A stretch of DNA of 64,000 nucleotides. Origin: an uncultured Polaribacter sp. Its GTDB lineage: Bacteria > Bacteroidota > Bacteroidia > Flavobacteriales > Flavobacteriaceae. Location: NCBI GenBank assembly GCA_947497755.1, contig CANMHT010000007.1, positions 113,270-177,269 of the forward strand. Direction: 5' to 3'. Both the position numbers and the translations under genes were made by a program. The notes beneath the pieces were generated by a model. It saw nothing but the letters and a program-made list of their open reading frames with translations. It was not told the origin of the DNA and searched no databases. Shown one piece after another: positions 17,069 through 26,517 of this stretch. Position 1 is the first letter of the stretch, and every line of letters begins with the position of its first letter.

Positions 17069-17091
17069 TTGTTCTACATAATTAGAACCAA
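17069..17091. promoter_or_regulatory. Probable BlaI-family operator 3, blaI-like promoter
   Basis: GTTCTA (17071-17076), six bases, TAGAAC (17083-17088), with matching TTG and CAA outer bases. It sits just upstream of the minus-strand minus 7 box at 17050-17057, so a bound repressor would cover the minus 33 region. Confidence 0.7.
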
Positions 17092-17149
17092 TAATTATTT
17101 GTTAAATAAATAAAAACCGATTTTTAAAAGATATTTAAAGCTTTATACG

Positions 17150-17157
17150 TAAATTTG
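17150..17157 (+). promoter_or_regulatory. Minus 7 box before ccsBA
   Basis: TAAATTTG matches TAnnTTTG. Transcription would begin near 17163, which supports the ATG at 17182 over the in-frame TTG at 17155 that overlaps the box. No clear minus 33 TTG at the ideal spacing was found. Confidence 0.5.
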
Positions 17158-17181
17158 TGGACTTTTACATTTTTTATTTTA

Positions 17182-20100
17182 ATGATGAAAAAAATCTTCA
17201 ATATTCTTTATTCAACACGTTTAATGGCTGTCTTATTTTTCTTATTTGCAACTGCAATGGGAGTAGCTACATTTATAGAAAACGACTTTGGTACACAAAC
17301 CTCAAAAGCCTTAGTTTACAATACATGGTGGTTTGAGGCCATTATGGTCTTTTTTGTAATTAATTTCTTTGGAAATATTTTTAGGTATAAATTATACAGA
17401 AAAGAAAAGTGGACAGTACTTTTATTTCATGCTGCTTTTTTATTAGTATTGATTGGAGCTGGAGTAACTCGCTATATTGGTTATGAAGGAATTATGGTGG
17501 TTGCTGAAGGAGAAATGACCAATAAATTTTTATCAGAAACAACTTATTTAAATGTTGTTATAGATGACGGTAAACAACAAAAACCAACAGTTCATGAACC
17601 AATGTTATTGTCTGGATGGGGTAGTAATTCTTGGAACTACTCTACAAAATTTCTAAATCAAGATGTAGATATTAAATTGGTAGATTATATTCCTTGGGCA
17701 AAACAAGAGTTTGTTGAAGATGAAAATGGAGATGAATATTTGTTTGTAGTAGAATCTAGTAGCGGTTCTAGACATGAGCATTATATCAAAAAAGGGACCG
17801 TAGAAAACATACACAACATCTTAGTTGGTTTTGATGCTCCAAGTACAGCCACAATCAATATTACTTCTACAAAAGAAGGTTATTTAAAGATTAAAGCTGG
17901 TGTAGATGGTACTTTTATGAGAATGGCAGATCAATTTAAAGGGACTGTAGTGAAAGATTCTATTCAAGATTTTCAACTGCGTTCTTTGTATAAAGTTGCA
18001 GGTCTACCTTTTGTGGTACCGAATCCTGTAACCAAAGGAAAAATGACAACTGTAAGAGGTCCAAAAGACAATAAAAATTTAAGCTCTGATGTTATTGTTT
18101 TAGATGTCACCACTAACAATGAAACAGAGAGAATAGAATTAACTGGAGGTAAATTTAATGCACGTAATTCAAAGCAGCTTACCGTTGATAATTTAAACTT
18201 TAGAATGCTTTATGGCTCTAAAACTTTAGAAACACCTTTTCATGTTAAGTTAAAAGATTTTCAATTAGAAAAATATCCTGGATCAGAAAGTGCCTCTTCA
18301 TACACTAGTGAAGTAACTGTTATTTCTCCAGAAAAAACCTTTGACTATAGAATATATATGAATCATATTTTGGATTATAAAGGATTTAAACTTTTCCAAT
18401 CTAGTTATGATATTTCTGGTGAGAAAGAAGAAACTCATCTATCAGTAAATCATGATTTTTGGGGAACTTGGATTACTTATATCGGATATACCTTATTGTA
18501 TTTAGGAATGATTTTCTCATTATTTGTAAATGGTACACGATTTAGCGCTTTAAAAAATTCTTTAAAGAAAATCAGAAAGAAAAAAGCCGCATTATCTTTA
18601 GTGGCATTTATTTTCGTTGGTTTATCTGTTCAAGCACAACATACACAACATCGAGAAAAAAGAGTTACAGATCAACAAATAGACTCTATTTTAAAAGCAA
18701 ATACTGTTGATGCTAAACATGCCGAATTATTCAATAGTTTAGTAATACAAGATGCTGGTGGAAGAATGAAACCAGCACATACGTTTGCTTCAGAACTTGT
18801 TAGAAAAGTAACACATCAAACTACTTTTAAAGGAATGAACCCTAGTCAAGTTTTTCTTTCTATGAAAGAAAATCCTAGGTTTTGGGAAGTAGTACCTATG
18901 ATTTACATCGCTAAAAAAGATAACACTCAAATTAGAGAATTATTAGGAGTACCTAAAGATGCAACTCACGCTACTTTTTCTGATTTCTTAACCGAAAAAG
19001 GTGAATATAAAATTAGAGAGCAAGTAAGTGACGCTCAAAAGAGCAAAATTCAAAATAAGTTTCAAAATGATCTTATTAAAATTGATCAAAGAGTAAGTTT
19101 AGTGTATCAAGCTTTATACGGTAGTATCTTTAAAATATTTCCTATTCCAAACGATCCAAATAATAAATGGGCTTCACAAGAAGAAACCTTACATGCTGGA
19201 TTTAAAGGAACAGACTCTGTATTTGTAAGACAAGTATTACCCGTTTATAAACAAATCTTACAAAAAGCAAAAAGTACTAAAGATTATACACAAGCAGATA
19301 AGGTTTTAACTGGGATTATAAATTTCCAAAAGAAATTTGGTGCTGATGTAATACCTTCTGATGAGAAAATTCAACTTGAAATTGCTTATAATAAATTTAG
19401 CGTTTTTAATAGATTAATTAAATACTACGGACTTACTAGTTTATTGCTGATTGTATTTGTAATCATGCAGATTTTCTCTGATAAAAAATGGATCAACCTT
19501 GTAGTAAAAGGATTAATTGCTTTTGTACTATTCTTTTTCTTAATGCATACTCTAGGATTAGCTGCTAGATGGTATATTAGTGGTAATGCTCCATGGAGTA
19601 ATGCTTATGAATCCATCATTTTTGTTGCTTGGGCCGGTATGTTATTCGGATTAATTTTAGGTAAAAAATCTACCTTAACAATTACTGCTTCAACATTTAT
19701 TACTGCAATTACTCTATTTTTTGCAAGTCAGAATTGGATTGACCCAGAGATTGCAAACCTACAACCTGTATTAAATTCTTGGTGGTTAAAAGTTCACGTT
19801 TCTATTACAGTAGGAAGTTATGGTCCTCTTTCATTAGGAATGATTCTAGGAATCTTTGCTTTAATTTTAACCTTATTAACAACAGAAAAAAACAAAAAGA
19901 AATTTGACCTAATTATAAAAGAAATTACTGTAATTAATGAAATGGCAGTAACAGTTGGGTTGGTTTTATTAACAATTGGAACCTTTTTAGGTGGAATGTG
20001 GGCCAACGAAAGTTGGGGTCGTTACTGGGGATGGGACCCGAAAGAAACTTGGGCTTTGATTAGTATTATGATTTATGCTTTTGTTTTACATATGCGATTA

Positions 20101-20325
20101 ATTCCTGGATTGAGAAGTAGATATACTTTTAACTTATGGGCTATCATTTCTTTTGCTTCAATTATGATGACTTATATGGGAGTTAACTTCTACTTATCTG
20201 GATTACACTCTTATGCAAGTGGAGATAAAGTAATAACACCTGCATCTGTTTATTATTCGGTTGGATTTGTAGCTATTTTAGGTTTTTTCTCTTGGTTTAA
20301 ACACAAAAAATACTTTAAAAAATAA
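17182..20325 (+). CDS. CcsBA-type cytochrome c biogenesis fusion protein
   Basis: This 1047-residue protein fuses ResB/CcsB (N-terminal half) and CcsA (C-terminal half), the system II apparatus that moves haem across the inner membrane and attaches it to CxxCH motifs of c-type cytochromes. The N-terminal part has three to four membrane segments and a large periplasmic domain; the middle, after a segment near residue 480, is a second periplasmic stretch. The C-terminal half has about eight membrane segments with the WWD haem-binding motif NESWGRYWGWDPKETW. Conserved flanking His residues lie in FFLMHTLGLAARW, WWLKVHVSITVG and FVLHMRLIPG. ATG 17182 is chosen from the promoter position; ATG 17185 directly follows. 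It is transcribed away from the BlaI gene. Confidence 0.92.
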   Translation: MMKKIFNILYSTRLMAVLFFLFATAMGVATFIENDFGTQTSKALVYNTWWFEAIMVFFVINFFGNIFRYKLYRKEKWTVLLFHAAFLLVLIGAGVTRYIGYEGIMVVAEGEMTNKFLSETTYLNVVIDDGKQQKPTVHEPMLLSGWGSNSWNYSTKFLNQDVDIKLVDYIPWAKQEFVEDENGDEYLFVVESSSGSRHEHYIKKGTVENIHNILVGFDAPSTATINITSTKEGYLKIKAGVDGTFMRMADQFKGTVVKDSIQDFQLRSLYKVAGLPFVVPNPVTKGKMTTVRGPKDNKNLSSDVIVLDVTTNNETERIELTGGKFNARNSKQLTVDNLNFRMLYGSKTLETPFHVKLKDFQLEKYPGSESASSYTSEVTVISPEKTFDYRIYMNHILDYKGFKLFQSSYDISGEKEETHLSVNHDFWGTWITYIGYTLLYLGMIFSLFVNGTRFSALKNSLKKIRKKKAALSLVAFIFVGLSVQAQHTQHREKRVTDQQIDSILKANTVDAKHAELFNSLVIQDAGGRMKPAHTFASELVRKVTHQTTFKGMNPSQVFLSMKENPRFWEVVPMIYIAKKDNTQIRELLGVPKDATHATFSDFLTEKGEYKIREQVSDAQKSKIQNKFQNDLIKIDQRVSLVYQALYGSIFKIFPIPNDPNNKWASQEETLHAGFKGTDSVFVRQVLPVYKQILQKAKSTKDYTQADKVLTGIINFQKKFGADVIPSDEKIQLEIAYNKFSVFNRLIKYYGLTSLLLIVFVIMQIFSDKKWINLVVKGLIAFVLFFFLMHTLGLAARWYISGNAPWSNAYESIIFVAWAGMLFGLILGKKSTLTITASTFITAITLFFASQNWIDPEIANLQPVLNSWWLKVHVSITVGSYGPLSLGMILGIFALILTLLTTEKNKKKFDLIIKEITVINEMAVTVGLVLLTIGTFLGGMWANESWGRYWGWDPKETWALISIMIYAFVLHMRLIPGLRSRYTFNLWAIISFASIMMTYMGVNFYLSGLHSYASGDKVITPASVYYSVGFVAILGFFSWFKHKKYFKK

Positions 20326-20347
20326 AAGGCTACATGAACAGAAATTG

Positions 20348-20355
20348 TACATTTG
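20348..20355 (+). promoter_or_regulatory. Minus 7 box before the DUF2892-like gene
   Basis: TACATTTG matches TAnnTTTG and lies 22 bases before the ATG at 20378. No TTG is found at the ideal distance, so this is a moderate call. Confidence 0.4.
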
Positions 20356-20377
20356 CAAACTTTAAAACACATTAAAC

Positions 20378-20893
20378 ATGTTTCATAAAAATTTTAAATT
20401 AATTATTGCAGCTTTAGTTACTGCATGGTCTGTATATGAATTTTCTCAGGGTCATATTATGAATGGGATTTCTATTTTATTCTTAGCAGGATTTTTCGTG
20501 TTATTATATTTTAAAAATGAATTTATCTTATTAGCATTTTTACAATTACGTAAACAAAATTTTCCTGGTGCGCAAAAATGGTTAGGCTATATTAAAAACC
20601 CTAGTGCTGCTTTGACAAAAAAACAGGAAGGTTATTATAATTTTTTACATGGAATTATGTTGTCTCAAACCAACATTACACAAGCTGAAAAATACCTAAA
20701 AAAAGCAGTCAAATTGGGTTTATCTATGAATCATGACTTAGCTATGGCTAAATTACAATTGGCCGGAATTGCAATGACAAAAAGAAGAAAGCGTGAGGCA
20801 ACCATGCTAATGAATGAAGCTAAAAAACTAGACAAACAAGGTATGTTAGGTGATCAAATAAAGATGATGAAACAACAAATGAAAAAAATCTAA
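20378..20893 (+). CDS. DUF2892-like membrane protein with TPR-like C-terminus
   Basis: The 171-residue protein has two adjacent N-terminal membrane segments (about residues 8-24 and 28-47) and then a cytoplasmic helical part. There YYNFLHGIMLSQTNITQAEKYLKKAVKLG resembles one tetratricopeptide repeat, followed by a second weaker helix pair and a strongly basic tail. Small proteins with this layout are, as I recall, common next to ccsBA in Flavobacteriia and are annotated as DUF2892. No function is known. A clear terminator follows after 28 bases. Confidence 0.75.
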   Translation: MFHKNFKLIIAALVTAWSVYEFSQGHIMNGISILFLAGFFVLLYFKNEFILLAFLQLRKQNFPGAQKWLGYIKNPSAALTKKQEGYYNFLHGIMLSQTNITQAEKYLKKAVKLGLSMNHDLAMAKLQLAGIAMTKRRKREATMLMNEAKKLDKQGMLGDQIKMMKQQMKKI

Positions 20894-20920
20894 TTTACTT
20901 TTTTCTAACAAACATAAATT

Positions 20921-20953
20921 AAAACTCCTGATAATCAATCAGGAGTTTTTTTA
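20921..20953 (+). terminator. Terminator after the DUF2892-like gene
   Basis: A ten-base stem (20922-20931 with 20939-20948, seven-base loop) runs into T residues to about 20953. The remaining 137 bases to the next gene (20954-21090) show nothing I can name. Confidence 0.88.
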
Positions 20954-21090
20954 TATACTAAAGTAAGTTTAGTAATATTCATATAACATTGCCCTAGAAA
21001 AGGAAACAATTAAGCAGTGCAAAATCTTACATAGCTTCTTGGTGGCTTGGAAAGATTTTTTCAAAAATATAACGTTGAAATAAAAACAAG

Positions 21091-22758
21091 CTATTCAATT
21101 CTTTTAATACTCAAATCTGGTTGATATTCTAACAAATACAATCCTTTATTTTCTGAGATGCTAAACAGTCTTTTTTGATAATCAAACTTGCTTTTTATTC
21201 GATATGAAACTCCGTCTTTAAAAGTATCTGAGAGTTTTTTTCCCGAAGCCAATCTCATGATAACATCATAAGTAACATCAAAACCTCTAGTTGCATAATA
21301 CGATGGTAATGCTTTATTTTTTTCTAAATACTGTTTATTAAATGTTTTGGCAGCTAATGAGCTTTCATCTATATATGTATCAGTTACATATACAAACTCT
21401 AATTGTGCATACTTGTTATTATCAACATAATCAGATTTTTCAAAACCAAACAACTTTACCAAATAATTTGTTTTTTCTATTGGCTCTGCAGGTTCTTCAC
21501 CTTCTTCTGGCTCTTCAGGTTCTGGCGGATCAGGAAAACTAATCAAACTATTAATCGCATCAGCAGCAATTACATTATTATTGGTCGCAATAATTACCCA
21601 GTTTTTAATATTTGTAGTGTCAGGTTTCATCATTTTTAGAAACCTTTCTTGTGCAATATATCCATAATGCGGAATAATTTCATGTACCTCATCAATAGAA
21701 TCATGTTGCTTTAATATATTAGCTATTTGTTTTATTTGAGTAATGGATGCTGTTGTAGAATCTCCTACAACAATAATATTTTCATTTGTATATTTTTTAG
21801 ATACATACGACAATAATTTCTCTTTATACAAATGTTTATCTGGCGATGTTTTTACAATTCTAGAAGAAGTAAAAGAGGTTTGTGACTTTGAAAAAACAGG
21901 AAAAACCAACGGAGCACTAACACTATTAGCTAATTTTTTTGTTTCATCAGAATAGATAGAACCAATTATTGCATCTTGATCTTCTAATGTTCTATTATCA
22001 ATTAAGTCATTAATTACTGTATTTCTTTCTTCAGTATCTATCACTGTTAAATCTATTTGTACACCTTGTCTTCTTAAAGAGTCTATAGCTAAATCTGCTC
22101 CTAAATAAAAGTCAGTAACAATATTTGGCAACCTTCTAGTTTTAAAGATTTCTTGAGAAGAAACTGTATCAAAAACTTTGGCTCTAAATGGTAAAAGAAG
22201 TGCTAATTTAATAGAAGCGTCATCAGTAATACTATCTTTATAAATAAGATCAATATCTTCTCCTTCAACTAACTTTTTTATCTTAACTACTGCATCTAAT
22301 TTTAGACCTTCATTTAATTCTGGATTTAGTTCAATTAACTCAGATTTTAAGACATTATAATATCTAGTTAAGCTATAAAAAGTATCCCCTTTTCTTACTT
22401 TATGTAAAAGAAATTCTTTTTTTAACAATTCTATTTCATCATTAATTACAACATCATCTTGAGTTGTTACAACAGTATCTTTTACAATAAGGTTTTTATT
22501 AGTTTCTTTTTTCTTTTTAGTTTCTCCTAAATTAACTGCGTTTTTTCTTGGAATAAAAATTTCGGTATTTGCCTCTGGTCTTCTTCCAACATCGGGGTTT
22601 AAGCGTAATAAATCTCTAGTTTTTATATCTAATTTTTTCGCAATGCTACGCATTGTTTCTCCTTGCTTCACTTTATAAGTGATGTACTTCTTTTGTTGAC
22701 CGCAAGAAACTGCAATCGTAAAAATAAATAAGGTAACTAATAATCTAATATGCTTCAT
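21091..22758 (-). CDS. LysM lipoprotein with periplasmic-binding-protein-like domain
   Basis: The 555-residue protein has a lipoprotein signal (FIFTIAVSCG, Cys near residue 19). Two LysM peptidoglycan-binding modules follow, the first at about residues 27-71 (YKVKQGETMRSIAKKLDIK, with RDLLRLNPDVG) and the second at about 118-160 (HKVRKGDTFYSLTRYYNV). From about residue 180 a type I periplasmic-binding-protein fold follows (IKLALLLPFRAKVFD, FYLGADLAIDSLRRQG, DAIIGSIYSDETKKLAN, NIIVVGDS), as in LppC/LpoA-like or amino-acid-binding proteins. A proline and Glu-rich insert lies near residue 410-430. It probably anchors to the cell wall and may regulate peptidoglycan enzymes. It lies 79 bases downstream of guaA, an order I recall from Flavobacteriia. 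Confidence 0.85.
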   Translation of the reverse strand: MKHIRLLVTLFIFTIAVSCGQQKKYITYKVKQGETMRSIAKKLDIKTRDLLRLNPDVGRRPEANTEIFIPRKNAVNLGETKKKKETNKNLIVKDTVVTTQDDVVINDEIELLKKEFLLHKVRKGDTFYSLTRYYNVLKSELIELNPELNEGLKLDAVVKIKKLVEGEDIDLIYKDSITDDASIKLALLLPFRAKVFDTVSSQEIFKTRRLPNIVTDFYLGADLAIDSLRRQGVQIDLTVIDTEERNTVINDLIDNRTLEDQDAIIGSIYSDETKKLANSVSAPLVFPVFSKSQTSFTSSRIVKTSPDKHLYKEKLLSYVSKKYTNENIIVVGDSTTASITQIKQIANILKQHDSIDEVHEIIPHYGYIAQERFLKMMKPDTTNIKNWVIIATNNNVIAADAINSLISFPDPPEPEEPEEGEEPAEPIEKTNYLVKLFGFEKSDYVDNNKYAQLEFVYVTDTYIDESSLAAKTFNKQYLEKNKALPSYYATRGFDVTYDVIMRLASGKKLSDTFKDGVSYRIKSKFDYQKRLFSISENKGLYLLEYQPDLSIKRIE

Positions 22759-22837
22759 ATATTTTAATTTCTGCTTTTAAAAGCAAGTAAACTGGCAACT
22801 TTCTTTATTATAACAAAAATATTGCCAGCTTAGTATG

Positions 22838-24373
22838 CTATTCCCATTCTATAGTAGCTGGTGGTTTAGAGCTAATATCATACACAACTCTATTTACCCC
22901 TTTTACTTTATTTATAATATCGTTAGATGTTTTTTGTAAAAATTCATATGGTAAATTTACCCAATCAGCAGTCATCCCATCGGTACTTTCAACTGCACGT
23001 AAAGCTACTACTTTTTCGTAAGTTCTTTCGTCTCCCATAACTCCAACAGAGTTTACAGGCAATAACATAGCTCCAGCTTGCCATACTTTATCATACAAAC
23101 CATTCTCTTTAAGTCCATTGATAAAAATTGCATCAACTTCTTGTAAAATTCTAACTTTCTCTTTGGTAATATCTCCAAGAATTCTAATTCCTAAACCAGG
23201 TCCTGGAAATGGATGTCTTCCCAATAATTCTTTATCTATTCCCATTGATGCTCCTACTCTACGTACTTCATCTTTAAAAATCATACGTAAAGGTTCTACT
23301 ATTTTAAGTTTCATAAAATCTGGCAAACCTCCAACATTATGATGACTCTTAATTGTAGCAGATGGGCCTCCATTTACAGAAACAGATTCAATAACATCAG
23401 GATAAATAGTTCCTTGAGCCAACCACTTTGCATCTTCAATTTGGTGCGCTTCATCATCAAAAACCTCAATAAAAACTCTTCCAATAGCTTTTCTTTTGGC
23501 TTCAGGTTCTGTAATTCCAGTCAATGCATCCATAAAACGATCAGAAGCATCTACACCTTTTACATTTAAACCCATTCCCTCATATTGCTTCAAAACATCG
23601 GTAAACTCATTTTTACGTAGCAAACCATTATTTACAAAAATACAGTGTAAATTTTCTCCAATTGCTTTGTGTAATAATACAGCTGCAACGGTAGAATCCA
23701 CTCCTCCAGATAAGCCTAAAACTACTTTTTCGTTTCCTACTTTTTCTTGTAAAGCTGCTACGGTACTCTCTACAAAAGAATCTGGTGTCCATGTTTGGGC
23801 TACATTCGCAATTTTTACTAAAAAGTTTTCTAACAACTGTTTTCCATCGGTAGAATGATATACTTCTGGGTGAAACTGAATTGCATATGTTTCTTCTCCT
23901 TCTATTCTATAAGCAGCGTTTTCTACATCATGAGTGCTTGCCAATCTTAATCCATTTGTAGGTAATTCTTTAATGGTATCAGAATGACTCATCCACACTT
24001 GGCTTCCTGCAGAAATTCCTTCAAAAAACAATTCATCTTCTTTTACAAAAGATAAATTTGCTCTTCCGTATTCTCTTGTATTCGATTGTCCAACCAATCC
24101 TCCAGAAAAATGTGCTAAATATTGTGCGCCATAACATACAGCTAACAAAGGTTTCTTACCTCTAATCTCTGACAAATCTGGATGAGGAGGATCTTCTGAA
24201 CGTACAGAAGATGGACTTCCTGACAAGAGTACTGCTTTAAAATTCTCTAACTCTTTTGGTGGATTATTGTAAGGGTGTATCTCACAATAAATGTTTAATT
24301 CTCTAACTCTTCGGGCAATTAACTGCGTATATTGCGAACCGAAATCTAATATAAGTACGTTGTGTTGTTGCAT
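22838..24373 (-). CDS. guaA: GMP synthase (glutamine-hydrolysing)
   Basis: The 511-residue enzyme converts XMP to GMP with ATP and glutamine. The N-terminal class I amidotransferase domain has [13 protein letters not shown] with the nucleophilic Cys near residue 80, and [10 protein letters not shown] with the His and Glu of the triad. The ATP-pyrophosphatase domain starts near residue 200 with the PP-loop [11 protein letters not shown]. The dimerisation domain ends in [12 protein letters not shown], the usual C-terminus. ATG 24373 is chosen; a TTG two codons upstream gives no homologous extension. A TATTTTTG box on the minus strand (24377-24384) lies unusually close to this ATG, so either the leader is very short or the match is chance. 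Confidence 0.97.
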   Translation of the reverse strand: MQQHNVLILDFGSQYTQLIARRVRELNIYCEIHPYNNPPKELENFKAVLLSGSPSSVRSEDPPHPDLSEIRGKKPLLAVCYGAQYLAHFSGGLVGQSNTREYGRANLSFVKEDELFFEGISAGSQVWMSHSDTIKELPTNGLRLASTHDVENAAYRIEGEETYAIQFHPEVYHSTDGKQLLENFLVKIANVAQTWTPDSFVESTVAALQEKVGNEKVVLGLSGGVDSTVAAVLLHKAIGENLHCIFVNNGLLRKNEFTDVLKQYEGMGLNVKGVDASDRFMDALTGITEPEAKRKAIGRVFIEVFDDEAHQIEDAKWLAQGTIYPDVIESVSVNGGPSATIKSHHNVGGLPDFMKLKIVEPLRMIFKDEVRRVGASMGIDKELLGRHPFPGPGLGIRILGDITKEKVRILQEVDAIFINGLKENGLYDKVWQAGAMLLPVNSVGVMGDERTYEKVVALRAVESTDGMTADWVNLPYEFLQKTSNDIINKVKGVNRVVYDISSKPPATIEWE

Positions 24374-24502
24374 GCGCAAAAATACTACAAGAATTTAAAA
24401 CTTATTCTATCTATTTCATTTTTTTTATAGATTGAATAAGCTTAAATATTTCGATAATAAATTTTACAGTTTTAAAGTATTCTAAAACTAGTACGTTCTT
24501 AA

Positions 24503-25567
24503 TTAAAATCTATAAACAATTGCATTGATATTCATTCCAGAACCTACAGAAGCAAATATAACTACGTCTCCTTTTTGTACTTCTTGATTTTCTATTTGTC
24601 CGTTTAAAACCAGATCTAATAAAGTTGGTACTGTAGCTACAGAGCTATTACCAAATTTATGAATGTTCATTGGCATAATATCTTTTGGAGCTTGTTTCTT
24701 AAACAGTCTATAAAATCGTTTAATTATTGCTTCATCCATTTTTTCATTTGCCTGATGAATGAATACTTTTTTTACCTCATCAATACCAACACCACTTTTA
24801 TCTAACGCAATTTTCATTGCTTGAGGAACTTTACTTAAAGCAAACTCATAAATTTTTCTTCCTTGCATTTTGATATATCGTTCTTCTGGATTCGCATTTG
24901 CATCAAATGATTTTCCAAAAAACAAATAATAGGCTTCTTCTTTTGCAAAAGTTTGAGTAGCATGACTTAAAATTCCTGAATCTTTCTCTTCAGTTGCTTC
25001 CACAATACAAGCTCCAGCACCATCACTAAAAATCATCGAATCTCTATCGGTTTTATCTACTACTCTAGAAAGGGTTTCTGCTCCAATAACCAACGCTTTT
25101 TTTGCAATACCTGCCTTTATAAACGCTTGTGCTTGTATAACACCTTCTACCCAACCCGGACAACCAAATAAAATATCATAAGCGACACAGTTAGGGTTTT
25201 CTATTTGTAAATGGTGCTTTACTCTTGTTGCCAAACTTGGTAAAATATCATTTTGACCTGCTGGTCTTTTTACATCACCAAAATTATGTGCAACTATTAA
25301 ATAATCTAACTCTTCTGGATTAACTCCAGATGACTCGATGGCTTTTTGAGCTGCAAAAAAAGCAATATCAGAAGTTTGCAACTCCTCAGAAGCATATCTT
25401 CTTTCTTCAATACCGGTAATAGATTTAAACTTTTCAATGATTACATCATTGGCCGCCTCAAAATCTGATCCATCAGCATTTAAAAAACGATGGTTGATAA
25501 ATTTTTCATTCTCTTGAATAACAGTAGGAACATAGCAACCTGTACCAGTAATTTTTGAGTTAAACAT
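24503..25567 (-). CDS. 3-oxoacyl-ACP synthase III (FabH-like)
   Basis: The 354-residue thiolase-fold enzyme condenses an acyl-CoA starter with malonyl-ACP. The triad is visible: Cys in YDILFGCPGW (about residue 131), His in VFIHQANEKMD and Asn in HKFGNSSVATVP. The glycine-rich C-terminal loop is FASVGSGMNINAIVYRF. It is about 25 residues longer than E. coli FabH because of N-terminal and mid-domain insertions (RFLNADGSDFEAANDVI), a form I have seen in Bacteroidota. Several FabH copies are common in this phylum, so this one may serve initiation of branched-chain fatty acids or another lipid. It is downstream of the haemoglobin gene with a 55-base gap. Confidence 0.9.
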   Translation of the reverse strand: MFNSKITGTGCYVPTVIQENEKFINHRFLNADGSDFEAANDVIIEKFKSITGIEERRYASEELQTSDIAFFAAQKAIESSGVNPEELDYLIVAHNFGDVKRPAGQNDILPSLATRVKHHLQIENPNCVAYDILFGCPGWVEGVIQAQAFIKAGIAKKALVIGAETLSRVVDKTDRDSMIFSDGAGACIVEATEEKDSGILSHATQTFAKEEAYYLFFGKSFDANANPEERYIKMQGRKIYEFALSKVPQAMKIALDKSGVGIDEVKKVFIHQANEKMDEAIIKRFYRLFKKQAPKDIMPMNIHKFGNSSVATVPTLLDLVLNGQIENQEVQKGDVVIFASVGSGMNINAIVYRF

Positions 25568-25622
25568 ACTTTTGTTTGTTTTAGGAGTTGATTTAAAACA
25601 AAGTAACGCTTTTTATCTCAAT

Positions 25623-26003
25623 TTATTTGTAAAGATTAAACTTAACTTGCATCACCATGGCAATTGAATTAGCCCTGTCTTTCATATTCTGGGCATTCTG
25701 ACCTTCAAAAAAAGTATCTATAGTAGTGGTTAAATAATCTAACCAAATTATAAAATGTTCTTTTTGAAAAGCTACTTTTTTGTCAAAATCTAAATGCTTT
25801 TTCATTACATTATTAGAGTAACTAGAAGTGTATAACAAAATATCCTGCCAAAAATCTGAAATAGTATCAATATGCTCTTCTAAATGACCTGATGTTACTA
25901 TTTCTTCAAAAAAGGGAATCATTTTATCATCTGATGTTAGTTTTTTATAAAACTCAGTAATAATCAAATGAATGTCTTTTCTTGTGGAAATATCTGGTTT
26001 CAT
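25623..26003 (-). CDS. Group III truncated haemoglobin
   Basis: The 126-residue protein aligns by eye with group III truncated globins such as Campylobacter Ctb. The B10 Tyr is at residue 19 (TEFYKKL), a conserved FW at 51-52 and the proximal His at 70 within MKKHLDF. A Trp follows in HFIIWLDYL, and the C-terminal MVMQVKFNLYK helix is typical. These small haem proteins bind oxygen or nitric oxide in the cytoplasm and are usually linked to redox or nitrosative stress. Its ATG overlaps the last base of the cytidine deaminase stop, so the two are translationally coupled. Confidence 0.92.
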   Translation of the reverse strand: MKPDISTRKDIHLIITEFYKKLTSDDKMIPFFEEIVTSGHLEEHIDTISDFWQDILLYTSSYSNNVMKKHLDFDKKVAFQKEHFIIWLDYLTTTIDTFFEGQNAQNMKDRANSIAMVMQVKFNLYK

Positions 26004-26485
26004 TACAAATAAGAACTATCAAAAGAAAAAGGTAGTAAAGACAATAAGGATTCTGATTTTACTACTTTACCAACAGCTCCCATAAAATAAATTTCGATAG
26101 GTTCTTTTTGATTGATTTCGTATTCAGAAAGTGTTTGTCTACAAGCTCCACAAGGTCCAACAGGTCTGTCAACAACAGAATTTATCGAACTTGCTGTAAT
26201 TACCAGTTGCTTAACTTTTACTCCAGGATAATCAGAACTTGCTTTCCAAATAGCTACACGTTCTGCACACATACCAGAAGGATATGCTGCATTTTCTTGG
26301 TTATTTCCTAAAACTATTTGATTGTTCTCTAGCAATAAAGCAACACCAACTTGAAATTTAGAGTATGGTGCATAAGCTTGTTTACGGGCTTCTACAGCTT
26401 TATTCATCAACATTTGCACATCAGAAGGTAATTCTGAAACATCATCATAAACAGTAGCAGATGCTACTACATCAATTTTTTTCAT
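26003..26485 (-). CDS. cdd: Cytidine deaminase
   Basis: The 160-residue enzyme deaminates cytidine and deoxycytidine to uridine forms in pyrimidine salvage. The zinc site is complete: CAERVAIWK (Cys and catalytic Glu, near residue 73) and PCGACRQTLSE (two Cys). YAPYSKFQVGVALL and LGNNQENAAYPSG are the substrate-binding segments. It is longer than the short tetrameric form by an N-terminal extension of about 25 residues. It follows porV by 32 bases; the order porU-porV-cdd is one I recall from other Bacteroidota. Confidence 0.94.
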   Translation of the reverse strand: MKKIDVVASATVYDDVSELPSDVQMLMNKAVEARKQAYAPYSKFQVGVALLLENNQIVLGNNQENAAYPSGMCAERVAIWKASSDYPGVKVKQLVITASSINSVVDRPVGPCGACRQTLSEYEINQKEPIEIYFMGAVGKVVKSESLLSLLPFSFDSSYL

Positions 26486-26517
26486 AAGATAAATTAACTC
26501 GTGAAAGAGCGAAGATA

